60,301 bases of DNA from an uncultured bacterium (lineage in GTDB: Bacteria; Elusimicrobiota; Elusimicrobia; Elusimicrobiales; Elusimicrobiaceae). Shown here piece after piece: positions 50,036-59,494 of the stretch; within the stretch, counting starts at the first letter, position 1, and each line of letters begins with the position of its first letter. Where the stretch lies: contig CASEWB010000003.1 in assembly GCA_949291545.1 (NCBI GenBank), positions 1-60,301 on the forward strand, read 5' to 3'. The notes under the pieces are model-generated. The model searched no databases. It was given only the letters and a program-made list of their open reading frames with translations, and was not told where the DNA came from. Both the position numbers and the translations under genes were made by a program.

Positions 50036-51613
50036 TTATTCCGCCAAAATGGTCGGGGTAATAAAGATGACCAAGTCGGTGGTGTTTTTGGATTTGGTTT
50101 TGCTGGTAAACAGCCAACCCAATATCGGAATATCACCCAAGAGCGGCACTTTGCGGGTCTGGTCCGTTTCGCGGGAAGTTAACAACCCGCCGATAACTAC
50201 CGTCTGTCCGTTCTTTACACGCACCAGCGTAGACGCGGCGCGAGTGGTGGTATCTTTGGAGAAGTCAAACCCAGAGCTGACTACGTCCGAATAAGAAGGC
50301 TGCACATACAAGGTTACATACCCTTCGCGGTTTACCTGCGGCGTAACCTGCAGCGTCAAACCTACTCTTTTTCTTTCGGCCGAGGTGGTGGTCATACCTT
50401 CCCCGGAGCCGCTGCCGGACTGGCTCATCGTCTGGCCGACGGTCGCATCCGTAGAGGTGGTAATCGTCGCCGTTTTGTTGTTCAAGGTCACGACTTTCGG
50501 TTTACCCAAGTATTTAGCTTCACCGCGGGTGAGCAAGCTCTTGAGTACGATGTTGAAAGCGCCAAAGTCTAACAAACCGCCTTCATCGCTGGCTTCGGAA
50601 TCAGAGCTGCTGGAGCTGCTGCTGCCGGAATCCCCTTCCGAAGAACCCGAATCGCTGTTGATTTGCTCTTTCGTCGGGAAGATAAAGTTCCAGCCTTTTA
50701 CGCCGTTGCCTTTGATATAGTCAAAGTCTACCACACGGCTGGGGCCGGTCATCGTCACCAAGGTTCCACCGTCACCGCCGTATTCAAAGCCCAAGCTCAA
50801 ACCGCTCGTCTTGCTGACTTCTACAATCTGGGCTTCAATCAAAATCTGCGGAGGTTTAATATCCAGTTCCGCCAAGATGTTTTCCACTTGCGGGAAGACT
50901 TCCGCCACGTCGGTAATGATTAACTTGTTGGTGCGGGGGTCAACGGCAATCTTACCCACCGGGGAAAGCATGCTCTTTACAATCGCGGTAATTTCCGCAC
51001 CGCCACTGTAGGAATCCGTGCTGGTCCCCATAGTACCCAAACCGAGGCCCGTATCCGTAGTGGTGCTGGAAGAACTGCTGTAAGAAACATCTTGCGGCAT
51101 AATGCTGTTCAGTTCGCTTTGGGCAGAACCGATGCCCTGCAGCGAAATGTAGCTTAACGTATAGATTTTAGTAATCGTATCCGGAGCGTCGCTGGAGCGT
51201 TTGGTTACGACATAGCTGTCGCTTTTGCCGATGCGCTGGTACGCCAAGCCGTGTACGCGGAGCAGCGTATCCAGTGCCTCCCTCACCGTAACACGGGTAA
51301 GCGAAGCCGTAACTTTTTTATTTGCGAATTCTTCGCTCATAATAAAGTTAATCTTCGCTTGCGTGGTAATGCTGTTTAAAAACGCCGATATCGGTACATT
51401 GGAAACGCGAATAGATACTTTGCGGTCTAACGGAGAAGACTGCTCCATTTCCTTGTACAGATCGGATTCGCCCGTCAGCTTTACCGTTGTGGTTTCCGTC
51501 AAGGCGAGAGTACCATCGCTGGGATTAGCTTGGGCGGCCTGCTGCGCAGCAGCCGTTCCCCCCAGTCCCAGGGAAGCAACACACGCCAGCACAACTGCTA
51601 AACGATTTTTCAT
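50036..51613 (-). CDS. pilQ: Secretin PilQ/GspD
   Basis: The 525-residue outer-membrane channel has a signal peptide, STN/N-domains (about 45-260) and the C-terminal secretin domain. Typical motifs are VPLLGDIPILGWLF near the end and EAQIVEVSK in the middle. A low-complexity Ser/Gly/acidic insert lies at about residues 325-345, in a position that would face the channel lumen or periplasm. It exports or lets the pilus pass. The secretin is short compared with many PilQ (about 700), since the AMIN domain is missing. Confidence 0.94.
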   Translation of the reverse strand: MKNRLAVVLACVASLGLGGTAAAQQAAQANPSDGTLALTETTTVKLTGESDLYKEMEQSSPLDRKVSIRVSNVPISAFLNSITTQAKINFIMSEEFANKKVTASLTRVTVREALDTLLRVHGLAYQRIGKSDSYVVTKRSSDAPDTITKIYTLSYISLQGIGSAQSELNSIMPQDVSYSSSSSTTTDTGLGLGTMGTSTDSYSGGAEITAIVKSMLSPVGKIAVDPRTNKLIITDVAEVFPQVENILAELDIKPPQILIEAQIVEVSKTSGLSLGFEYGGDGGTLVTMTGPSRVVDFDYIKGNGVKGWNFIFPTKEQINSDSGSSEGDSGSSSSSSSDSEASDEGGLLDFGAFNIVLKSLLTRGEAKYLGKPKVVTLNNKTATITTSTDATVGQTMSQSGSGSGEGMTTTSAERKRVGLTLQVTPQVNREGYVTLYVQPSYSDVVSSGFDFSKDTTTRAASTLVRVKNGQTVVIGGLLTSRETDQTRKVPLLGDIPILGWLFTSKTKSKNTTDLVIFITPTILAE

Positions 51614-51646
51614 CTGTCCTCCTGTGATTTATTCCTAAATGAGTTT

Positions 51647-52285
51647 CTAATCTAACTGCACTTTCCGTACAAATTTGTGGCCCTTATATGAAAACACAAC
51701 TTCATCGGGGTGTACTTCTATGATGCGCGCACCGTAGATGCTTTTACCAATGGTATAGATGCGGCTGCCGATAAAAACTTCTTCCCCGATAATACCCGTC
51801 ACCCGGATTTTGTTGCGCACTTCGCGCGTCGGGTCTTTAATGCGGGCTAATTCCAACTGGCGCAGCCGTTCGGCTTCTTCCCGGCGGCGGCGTTCTTCGG
51901 CCAATTTGCGCTGACGTTCCGCTTCCAACGCGGCCAAGCGCTGTTGCTCCCGATATTGCAATAATAAAAAATCGTCCGGCGATAAGGTAGGGTCGCGGCG
52001 GTTTTTAGGGTTAAAAACAACCCGCGGGGCCGGCGCTTCTTTAGCACTTTGCGGGACTTCTTCCCGCGGAGCAACAAAATTTTCCTGCCCGGCAGGAGCC
52101 GCTTGCTGCTCGGCCACAGGCGCCTGCACGGCTTCCACAGACACATCTGCCTGCGCGGCCAACGTTTCTTTTACGCCGGGGGCCGTATTGCCCACCATAG
52201 AGTTGCCCGCCGGCACTTGAGCCTGCACAGCGGTTGCCGCCAACAAAGCGGCTAGGGTAAATGCTAAACAAGTTTTCTTCGTCAT
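51647..52285 (-). CDS. pilP: PilP-like periplasmic protein
   Basis: The 212-residue protein has a signal peptide ending QAQ, a long Glu/Arg helical middle (about 115-150) and a C-terminal beta domain. That domain (VRNKIRVTGIIGEEVFIG to GHKFVRKVQLD) is similar to PilP/GspC domains that bind the secretin. The position between PilO and PilQ supports the call. The usual lipobox Cys is not visible, so it is probably not a lipoprotein. Confidence 0.78.
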   Translation of the reverse strand: MTKKTCLAFTLAALLAATAVQAQVPAGNSMVGNTAPGVKETLAAQADVSVEAVQAPVAEQQAAPAGQENFVAPREEVPQSAKEAPAPRVVFNPKNRRDPTLSPDDFLLLQYREQQRLAALEAERQRKLAEERRRREEAERLRQLELARIKDPTREVRNKIRVTGIIGEEVFIGSRIYTIGKSIYGARIIEVHPDEVVFSYKGHKFVRKVQLD

Positions 52286-52984
52286 TTATTTACCCTCCTT
52301 GCCAGCAGCTTGCTCATTTTGCGCTTTAGCTTTGGCTTCTGCGGCGCGCTGCTGCATAATTTTATCATAATCCTTAAAAATGGATTTGGCAATTTTTTCT
52401 TTCGGGAACACGGTATTAAACCGCAGCGAAATTTTGTTTATGCCCAATTTGTCCGCTTCCGTCTGCTTAGTGAGGGAAAATTCCGAAATTTTTACATATT
52501 CCGATTTGTTTTCCACCCCGGCCAAGAACTCGGCGAATTTGTTAAAATCCATTTCGGCGTTCACCATCAGCGAGGCCACCAAAAACGAAGAGTTCGAACT
52601 ATCCTCTTTTTGGGTTCCTTCAATTTGCGGCGTAACGGAAGCCGCTTTAAAAACGCCCAAAATTTGGCTTAAAAGCCATTCGTTCTTGGAAGCCACCTCC
52701 GGAAAGCGCGGCTCCAGCGAAAGCAGCTTCATTTTATTGGCTTGATATTCCTGTTCGCTCGTTTGCTGCATACGGATAGCTTCCATCTGTCCGTTATAGT
52801 TGGAAATCTTAGCTGCAAACTGCCCATTGCAGTACTTAAACAGCAAAAATACTACAATCACGGCAATGAACTGTTTTAAAAACAATTTTACATTGCCTTC
52901 TTGGGCCACGGTTTGAATATCCTGGAAGCCTTTCTTTAAATCTTCCACTATCTTATTGGTATTCAAATTCATTTTTGCAGGCAT
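52286..52984 (-). CDS. pilO: PilO-like alignment protein
   Basis: The 232-residue protein has one N-terminal membrane helix (FIAVIVVFLLFKYCN, about residues 40-54) and a coiled coil, then a ferredoxin-like PilO domain. The C-terminus is Ala/Lys-rich (RAAEAKAKAQNEQAAG). I start at 52984 (MPAKMNLNTNK), since the longer frame begins inside the preceding gene. It sits in the pilMN-pilO-pilP-pilQ order of type IV pili. Confidence 0.85.
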   Translation of the reverse strand: MPAKMNLNTNKIVEDLKKGFQDIQTVAQEGNVKLFLKQFIAVIVVFLLFKYCNGQFAAKISNYNGQMEAIRMQQTSEQEYQANKMKLLSLEPRFPEVASKNEWLLSQILGVFKAASVTPQIEGTQKEDSSNSSFLVASLMVNAEMDFNKFAEFLAGVENKSEYVKISEFSLTKQTEADKLGINKISLRFNTVFPKEKIAKSIFKDYDKIMQQRAAEAKAKAQNEQAAGKEGK

Positions 52985-52985
52985 A

Positions 52986-54617
52986 TTAGCGACCTCCTTC
53001 CGTGCCGCAGGAAAATACAAAGTTCGTCTCCTGCCCTGTAGTTTTGCGGTCGGACGAACCCGGGCCCGAAGCCCCGCCGGCCGTACCCGCCACGTTTACA
53101 TAGCGGATAGTGGCTTTGTCCCCGCAAATCTTTTTGAAAGTCGGCATTTTTACCAAAGCGTCTTTAAATTGGTTACCCAATGCTAAATCCGCACGACCGT
53201 CTTTGCCGGTTTTGATGGAACCTTCAATCGTCAAACGGCGGGCGTCCGCCCCTTTGGAAGGGAACGAATCCGTATAATTGAACTTAGTAATCCACATTTC
53301 CCGCGGAATCGTATCCACCACTTCTACCAGTAAAGGCGTCAGGAAAGATTCGTTGTTAAGCACCATTTCCAAATTGTTGTTTTGGCTCTTCATTTTGCTT
53401 AAATTGTTTTGGATTTGCGTGGCGGTTAAGCCTTCAAAATCGGCAATGGTTTGCTTGTTGGAAGCTTTTACATCTGCCAATTCGCCGGCTTTGCTTTGCA
53501 CGCCCAGCCAACCTTTTGCAATCAACAACAAAAGAAGCACAACCAACACCACGGCCACTTTCCAAGCCGTCAAGCTGGCATTATATTCATACTCGCTTAA
53601 GCGGTTGCCTTTGGTAAAATCCAAATCCGGCGATTTATGGTCATAAAACTTAATACTCGCCCCGATGGCGGCAATTTCCCCCACCGATTTGGTTTCGATG
53701 CCATACACTTCGCGCAAATCCCATTTGCGCACCGGTTTTTTGGAATCGGCTTCCAATGCGGGCACCCATTGTTCAATCTCGTGCCCAACAATTACGGCCT
53801 CTTCAAAGGGGTCTTTTTCTAATTGTTTGGCAATAAATTCCGTGCAGTTGGTTATCTCAAAGCGGCGGCGTTCAGCCGGCAGCGAACCGGAAATTTCTAC
53901 ATCACGCAAAAGCACCGGCGCGTTTTCATTCAAAAACACAAAGCTGGCTAAATCTTTTCCGAAGAAAGAATAAATCCGCCCGCCATTGCCAACGGCTTCT
54001 TTGTCGCTGTCGTTAAAAGCGCGCCCCAAAGACAAGCTGGACGGCTCCACCGACACCAACTCCAACCCTACTGATTTAAGCCCTTTTTGCAAGCGCTCAA
54101 TAATCAGCTTGGTCGTCATGGCAAAAACCACGCCCAAGCGCTTTTGCTTGGTAGCGGCGGTTTCAAATTCGTACACATGGTAAGCGTATTCCGCTTTTTC
54201 AAACGGGAAGTGAATATACTTGCGCGCTTGAAGCGGGATAGAGCTCTTCCACAATTTGCGTTCAATCGTGGCCGGAATAACAAAATGGCGCAACAAACAA
54301 AAAGCAGGAGCCAAGCTGACAACCACTTTATTGGTTTTCCATTTTTTCTTGGAGGTTACTTTCCCCAACGATTCCAGCCAGTTGTCCATAGAAAAAAACG
54401 TTTCGTTTAAATCTAAGGGCTTTAAAAGGGATTTATCTACAGAATTAATCGGCACGCGCACCAAAGATTCCAACACGGTGCCGCTGTCTTTTTTAGAACT
54501 CTGCGCTACATAGATTTCGTCAATACCAATGTAAATACCCAGGCAATCCGGGTGCGCATTCATATTCTTGCCGATTAAAGACGTAGACAAAGATTCAGAA
54601 AAGCTGCTCATAAACAC
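52986..54617 (-). CDS. PilM-PilN fusion protein (GspL-like)
   Basis: The 543-residue protein has an actin-like PilM domain (about 25-335) with a degenerate nucleotide pocket (GIYIGIDEIYVAQ and SFFGKDLASFVF). A membrane helix follows (WKVAVVLVVLLLLLIAKGWL, about 353-372) and then a PilN periplasmic domain (about 375-543) ending in a Gly/Ser-rich tail with Cys. In type IV pili PilM and PilN are usually separate. A single chain is like GspL of type II secretion. It precedes PilO, which completes the alignment complex. Confidence 0.88.
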   Translation of the reverse strand: MFMSSFSESLSTSLIGKNMNAHPDCLGIYIGIDEIYVAQSSKKDSGTVLESLVRVPINSVDKSLLKPLDLNETFFSMDNWLESLGKVTSKKKWKTNKVVVSLAPAFCLLRHFVIPATIERKLWKSSIPLQARKYIHFPFEKAEYAYHVYEFETAATKQKRLGVVFAMTTKLIIERLQKGLKSVGLELVSVEPSSLSLGRAFNDSDKEAVGNGGRIYSFFGKDLASFVFLNENAPVLLRDVEISGSLPAERRRFEITNCTEFIAKQLEKDPFEEAVIVGHEIEQWVPALEADSKKPVRKWDLREVYGIETKSVGEIAAIGASIKFYDHKSPDLDFTKGNRLSEYEYNASLTAWKVAVVLVVLLLLLIAKGWLGVQSKAGELADVKASNKQTIADFEGLTATQIQNNLSKMKSQNNNLEMVLNNESFLTPLLVEVVDTIPREMWITKFNYTDSFPSKGADARRLTIEGSIKTGKDGRADLALGNQFKDALVKMPTFKKICGDKATIRYVNVAGTAGGASGPGSSDRKTTGQETNFVFSCGTEGGR

Positions 54618-54623
54618 CTCGGA

Positions 54624-56573
54624 TTAATTGCCGTATTGTTCGTACGGCATATCATAGGGATTGTTCACGGGGAGTTCTGCCGGAGCGGCAGAATTCTGCG
54701 CGGTTCCCTGCGGCGCGGCATAACCTTGCTGGGCCGGCGCGGTAGCCTGGCCCGCAACAGGAGCCGTGCCCGTATACGCTCCGTTGGTTAAAGTATCCGG
54801 CATGGCATACGGATCGGCAGACGAAACCGGCATAGCGTACGGATCGGCCGGCTGTTGTGCAGCGGCGGGTTCTTGCGCCACGGCTTTCATGGTGCGGCCC
54901 GGTTTTACCCATAAGCGCGAAGCTTTATAATTGCATTTCGGGCACAATTCGTCCGCCGCGGCTTTTTGGCATTCGCTCGTGTTGCAGGAAGAAGAAGCCG
55001 AAGCGGCTTTTTGTTCCGAGCATTTTACAATCACACGGCGGCGCAGCGTCTGTTTTTGGCCTTTCAAATCGGTAGCCGTCAACACCAAGGTATATTTACC
55101 ACACGGCAGTTCCGGCCCAATAATGCCTTTGCGGCCGTTCCATAAAAGCTGGTGGTAAACCGGCGTAAAACCTTCCAGTTGGCGAACGACATAGTATTGC
55201 CCGTCGCGCCCGTGCTGAACAATTTGCAACATCCAGTTGTCTACCGGGTTGACCGTTTCCAGGACGGAAAAATCGATAGCGTAGGCTTCCCCTAAAGAAC
55301 GGTCGATGGCGTGGCATTGCGGTACAATGGCCATGCTCAAGAGCGGCGCTTTTTGGTTGCCTTCGTTCTTTTCCATCTGGGTTGGGAGCGGGGCCGTATA
55401 GTCAAACACGATGGAAAGCCCGTTCAAATTGGCAAAGCGGGCAGGCGGTTCTTGGTCCACCAAGCCCATATTGTAGTGAAGTTTTCCCTGCGAAATACCG
55501 CGGTTGACAAAATAAGAATTAAGCGCCATTGCCTGGCGGATACCGGATAACGTGACATCGTCCGTATAAGAACCGGGCGGCAAAATGACATAACCGGCAT
55601 TCTGGGTCAGTGCCAGCAAGTCGTAAATATCGTCCAGCAAGCTCAGGCCTTCCGGGCAGAATTTATTGCCTTGGAACAGCACGTCCGCGTCCATATCCAG
55701 CGCATCGGGCAAGCCGTCGCGGAAATACAGGTGGACGCCTTTTACCGCCGAAATTTTATCAATAGCGGCAGCCGTCATGCTGGCCAATTTTTGGCGGGTG
55801 TAAATATCGCGCGCTTCAATCGCTTCAGGAGAAGTCAAATCCGTAAAAGTAGACGAAGCAGGTTCGCTGGTGGTGCTCAGCATAGCGTTCTTGTCTGCCG
55901 CTACCACAACAGCTTGTTCTTGTGCGTTAATGGCCTGCAAATCCGCCTGTTCCGTAGCGGAAAGACCCGTTCCGGCGGCAGCTTGCGTAACGGTTACGGC
56001 TTCCAGTTCCGCTTCGTTTACGTCGGCTGCGCGCTGGATAGCATTTTGGCGGGCTTGGGCGGCCGATTCCTGCGCGGCCAAACGGTTGGCTTCAATGCGT
56101 TCCGTCAAAGCTTGTTGTTCGGCCTGCACTTTCGCCACGGCTTCGTCTTTGGCGGCGGCAGCCTTAGCGGCGGCTTCGTCCTGCATAGCTTGGGCTTGGG
56201 CGGCCATTTCGGCGGCTTGCGCCTGGGCCTGAGCTTGGGCGGCACGCACGGAAGCGTCCGTCACATCTTCCAAGCTTTTAACTTCGCCTTCTTTAAAATT
56301 GATATCCACTTCCACCGGGGTTTGAATACCACCGATGCGGTTATGGATTAATTCCACATATTTATTGGCTTCGGCTACTTGGTCTTTATCACCCGAAACC
56401 ATTACGTCGATAAAGCAATCCATAGCTTCATCGTTTTTATTTTGTTCGTAAAACGCAATACCTCTGGCCAACTGTTTGGCCGCAGAGGCGGCGAAAACGA
56501 AGCTTCCGCTCGTCAGAGAAAAGCAGAAAAGAGCTACTAACAAATATCTCCAGAATTTATTCATTTTTGTCAT
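54624..56573 (-). CDS. Exported Ala/Gln-rich protein with OmpA-like C-terminal region, pilus operon leader gene
   Basis: The 649-residue protein has a signal peptide, a TPR-like start (IAFYEQNKNDEAMDCFID), and a long Ala/Gln coiled coil (about 105-180). A central region at about 300-390 contains SGIRQAMALNSYFVNRGI, resembling OmpA-type peptidoglycan-binding domains. The C-terminus has four cysteines and PYAMP-type repeats. As first gene of the pilus operon it may tie the secretin to the wall (as FimV, TsaP or PilY do in other species), which is inference. The ATG at 56573 follows AGGGAT. Confidence 0.7.
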   Translation of the reverse strand: MTKMNKFWRYLLVALFCFSLTSGSFVFAASAAKQLARGIAFYEQNKNDEAMDCFIDVMVSGDKDQVAEANKYVELIHNRIGGIQTPVEVDINFKEGEVKSLEDVTDASVRAAQAQAQAQAAEMAAQAQAMQDEAAAKAAAAKDEAVAKVQAEQQALTERIEANRLAAQESAAQARQNAIQRAADVNEAELEAVTVTQAAAGTGLSATEQADLQAINAQEQAVVVAADKNAMLSTTSEPASSTFTDLTSPEAIEARDIYTRQKLASMTAAAIDKISAVKGVHLYFRDGLPDALDMDADVLFQGNKFCPEGLSLLDDIYDLLALTQNAGYVILPPGSYTDDVTLSGIRQAMALNSYFVNRGISQGKLHYNMGLVDQEPPARFANLNGLSIVFDYTAPLPTQMEKNEGNQKAPLLSMAIVPQCHAIDRSLGEAYAIDFSVLETVNPVDNWMLQIVQHGRDGQYYVVRQLEGFTPVYHQLLWNGRKGIIGPELPCGKYTLVLTATDLKGQKQTLRRRVIVKCSEQKAASASSSCNTSECQKAAADELCPKCNYKASRLWVKPGRTMKAVAQEPAAAQQPADPYAMPVSSADPYAMPDTLTNGAYTGTAPVAGQATAPAQQGYAAPQGTAQNSAAPAELPVNNPYDMPYEQYGN

Positions 56574-56632
56574 TCGGTATCCCTGTCCCTTGCGATATAT
56601 TCGTCTATACCCTGCAACACACAGATATTAGA

Positions 56633-56660
56633 ATTATAGCAATTTCGCGCGGTTTGTAAA
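56633..56660 (-). promoter_or_regulatory. Strong promoter of the pilus operon
   Basis: -35 TTTACA (56660-56655), spacer 16, extended -10 TGCTATAAT ending at 56633. Transcription would begin near 56626, giving a leader of about 50 nt before the ATG at 56573. Confidence 0.7.
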
Positions 56661-56741
56661 GGCACTTTTTTAAAGTTTCCTTATACAGGCCTCCTCTTAA
56701 AATTAAATTTATGTTCAAAAAGGTTTATTTCCCCGTCGGTA

Positions 56742-59354
56742 TTATTTTTCCAACGCCTCCAAACGCGCGGTCGCGAGCGCGTTCTGCGGGTAATAAAATA
56801 ATGCATTTTGCAAGCACTGTTTGGCTTTGGGGATATCTTCCGCTTTATAATACAGCGTAGAAAGCGCCAAATTGGCCCACAAATCGTCCGGATACTCGTC
56901 CAGGACGCTTTCCAACACTTCCTCCGCCTTGATATCGTTGCCCGCCAGCGAAAGCACCCGCGCCAGCAAAATACGGCCGTTGGTATCGTCCGGATATTTT
57001 TTGATATAGGCCTCGATGTCCGTGCGCAGGCGGTGTTGGTAATACGGCGACATTTTATTAAATTTGTTGGCCTTGTCCTGGTAGCGCTGCAACTGCTGCG
57101 CTTGGGCGATAATCCCCGGCCGGTCCGCCGTCCCCGCGGGGTACAAAGCCGTCAGACGGTTGAGCAATTCCCGGTCCAATGTATCCACCGTCAGGCCGCG
57201 TTTATAGGTGTTTTTGGCGTATTCCGTATCGCCGAGCTTTTGGTAAATTTCCCCCGCCAAACGCCACAAGTTCGTTTCGTACGGGAAAAGCGTCAAGCCT
57301 CGTTCCATCAAGGCCAGGGCGTTTTCGTCTGCGTAGATTACGTCTTCGTACAACAACTGCGAAAGCATTTCGTAAGCTTGCAAATGGTAAGGGTGCAAGC
57401 GCAAATTGTCCATTAAATAATGTACGGCCTTTTTATTATCGTGTACGCCAATGGCGGCTAAAGCGGCGTGGAAATACACTTCTTCGTAATAGGCGGCGGC
57501 GGAAATGGTTTTTTCAAACGCGTCCAAGGCTTCCTTATACTTGCCTTGCGCCAACAGAACGTTGCCCAAGCGGAAACCCGCCTCCGTATTAGCCGGATAG
57601 AGTGAAAGCGCGGCCGACAAATTTTGTGCGGCGGAATCATAGCGTTTTTCGGCAATGTCCTTTTGGCCCAAAAAAGAACGGTATTCGCTGGTCAGCCATA
57701 GGCTCTGCCACACTAAAACAGCCGCACTGAGTGCCAAAACAGCCAAGGCCACGGTTTTGGTAACCGGGTTAGCCGTAATGGAAATGCGGCCTTCTTCTTT
57801 CCCTACGCCGCTTACTTCCGCCCCCACCAACCACCAAAAGATAAAGGCCGGCACTACCGCGTGCAGCGAGATATTGAGCATATTGTCCACGAGCATACCC
57901 AAAATACCGCAGAAAAGCGCCTGCAAAAGCTGTTTTTTATCGCCTTCTTTTTTATGAGCGGCGAAATCGCGCACTTCCAAAAACAGCACCATAAACATAA
58001 ACACAAACAGCCCCAGCCCCACAATGCCCCCTTGGGCCAACTGGAAAAAGAGTTCGTTGTGCGGCGCATGGGTAATGGTTTTGAGCTCGCGCAAATTCGG
58101 GTAGCGCAGCAGCGTTTTGGGTTGGTTCTGTTCAAACGCCATCTGAAAATTCCCCAAGCCGCTGCCCAGCACGGGGCGGGAAAGGAAAATTTCCTTGGAA
58201 ACGTCCCACATAAACAACCGTTGGTGCAGGGATTGGAAGATTTTATCCCGATCCACCTTCAGCGTAATATTAGACGGCGTAACCTGCGAAAGTTCCGCCG
58301 CGCGTTTGGCCACCGGGCTGGGCTGGTCGGTCCCGTCCACATACACCGAGCCCCACCCCACGCCTACGGCCAAAAGCGCCAACAAAAATACGCGGCCTTT
58401 GCGCTTCCAGATAAGGGCGCGCAGGGTGCCAAACATCCACATCATTACCAGCCCGCACGCCGCCCCCAGCCAACACGAACGCGCCAGACCAAACGATAAA
58501 AACAACACATACACCAATACCAACAACCCGTAAACAACAAAATCTTTCTTGCTGTCGGTACGCATAAAATACACCAACAGCGAAGGCATTAACATCACCA
58601 CCGCCGAAGACAAGAAGTTCGGGTTGCCAAATGTGGAAAACGCCTTGGTGGCAAATTGGTTGATTTCAAACGGCCATAAAAATTCCAGTCCCAAAGCTTG
58701 CAGCACCCCGTAACAGCAGGCCAAAAACACCGCAATAAACATCAGCACCAGGATATTTTCCTGCGTTAGTTTTTTAAGCACCCGCACGCCCAGCCATATG
58801 CCTACCCCCCATAAGGCCAAGGCGTACCAGTCGAACATTTGGGCAAATACGTTTTCCGAAGAGAGCTGCGTTTTGACCATGGGCAAAAAGTACCACAAGG
58901 CCCCCCATGCCAAAAAGAGCAAAATATAGTTGGTTTTGCTTTCAATCGTACCCGAAAAAACCACGTTTTTGCTAATGATATACGCCCCTAAGGATACAAT
59001 CAGCAACAGCGAGCCATAATTGAGCATGCCATAAAACATTGTTTGGCGCAGCACTTGCGACGAAGACGACACCGCCGACAGCCACCCCATCACACAAGTA
59101 ATGACGTACACAAAAAAGGCCAAATCAAAAAAAGTCTTTGTAAAATCAATATCGTGCGAGCGCAAAAACTTGACGGCAAGCGTACCGTAAATTAAAGCAA
59201 TAAGCACATAAAGCAAAACGTTTTGGATAAAAAACGGGTTGGCGGTTAAATCGGTAAAGAATACTAGAGGCACGACGAGAAAGCACATCGCCAGCAACAC
59301 GCGCAAAATTTTCATATAGACGGTTTCTTTAGCGGCTTTGGTTAAATTAAGCAT
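56742..59354 (-). CDS. Wzy/WaaL-like O-antigen polymerase or ligase with TPR tail
   Basis: The 870-residue protein has about twelve membrane segments (about 15-500). The long loop near residues 390-450 carries GSGLGNF and HAPHNELFFQLAQGG, the His-containing pattern of Wzy_C/O-antigen ligase families. Residues about 560-870 are TPR repeats (for example AGFRLGNVLLAQGKYKEALDAFE). Polymerase-TPR fusions also include PglL-type pilin oligosaccharyltransferases. Lying just upstream of the pilus operon, it could glycosylate pilins or build surface glycan. Which one cannot be told here. Confidence 0.82.
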   Translation of the reverse strand: MLNLTKAAKETVYMKILRVLLAMCFLVVPLVFFTDLTANPFFIQNVLLYVLIALIYGTLAVKFLRSHDIDFTKTFFDLAFFVYVITCVMGWLSAVSSSSQVLRQTMFYGMLNYGSLLLIVSLGAYIISKNVVFSGTIESKTNYILLFLAWGALWYFLPMVKTQLSSENVFAQMFDWYALALWGVGIWLGVRVLKKLTQENILVLMFIAVFLACCYGVLQALGLEFLWPFEINQFATKAFSTFGNPNFLSSAVVMLMPSLLVYFMRTDSKKDFVVYGLLVLVYVLFLSFGLARSCWLGAACGLVMMWMFGTLRALIWKRKGRVFLLALLAVGVGWGSVYVDGTDQPSPVAKRAAELSQVTPSNITLKVDRDKIFQSLHQRLFMWDVSKEIFLSRPVLGSGLGNFQMAFEQNQPKTLLRYPNLRELKTITHAPHNELFFQLAQGGIVGLGLFVFMFMVLFLEVRDFAAHKKEGDKKQLLQALFCGILGMLVDNMLNISLHAVVPAFIFWWLVGAEVSGVGKEEGRISITANPVTKTVALAVLALSAAVLVWQSLWLTSEYRSFLGQKDIAEKRYDSAAQNLSAALSLYPANTEAGFRLGNVLLAQGKYKEALDAFEKTISAAAYYEEVYFHAALAAIGVHDNKKAVHYLMDNLRLHPYHLQAYEMLSQLLYEDVIYADENALALMERGLTLFPYETNLWRLAGEIYQKLGDTEYAKNTYKRGLTVDTLDRELLNRLTALYPAGTADRPGIIAQAQQLQRYQDKANKFNKMSPYYQHRLRTDIEAYIKKYPDDTNGRILLARVLSLAGNDIKAEEVLESVLDEYPDDLWANLALSTLYYKAEDIPKAKQCLQNALFYYPQNALATARLEALEK

Positions 59355-59445
59355 AAAAATTCCTTATTTTAAACAGAGTTGGTTATATTGTAGTTTTTTC
59401 GGGCGTGTTAGGAAAGAAAAAAAGCTTTCCTTTTTGTAAAAATAT

Positions 59446-59475
59446 GAAAAATCCCGGACGTATCCGGGATTTTTC
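59446..59475 (-). terminator. Terminator of the right-end secreted-protein gene
   Basis: AAAAATCCCGGA/TCCGGGATTTTT stem just after the stop of the minus-strand gene at 59495. Confidence 0.85.
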
Positions 59476-59494
59476 TTTAGTTTAGCTTTATAAA

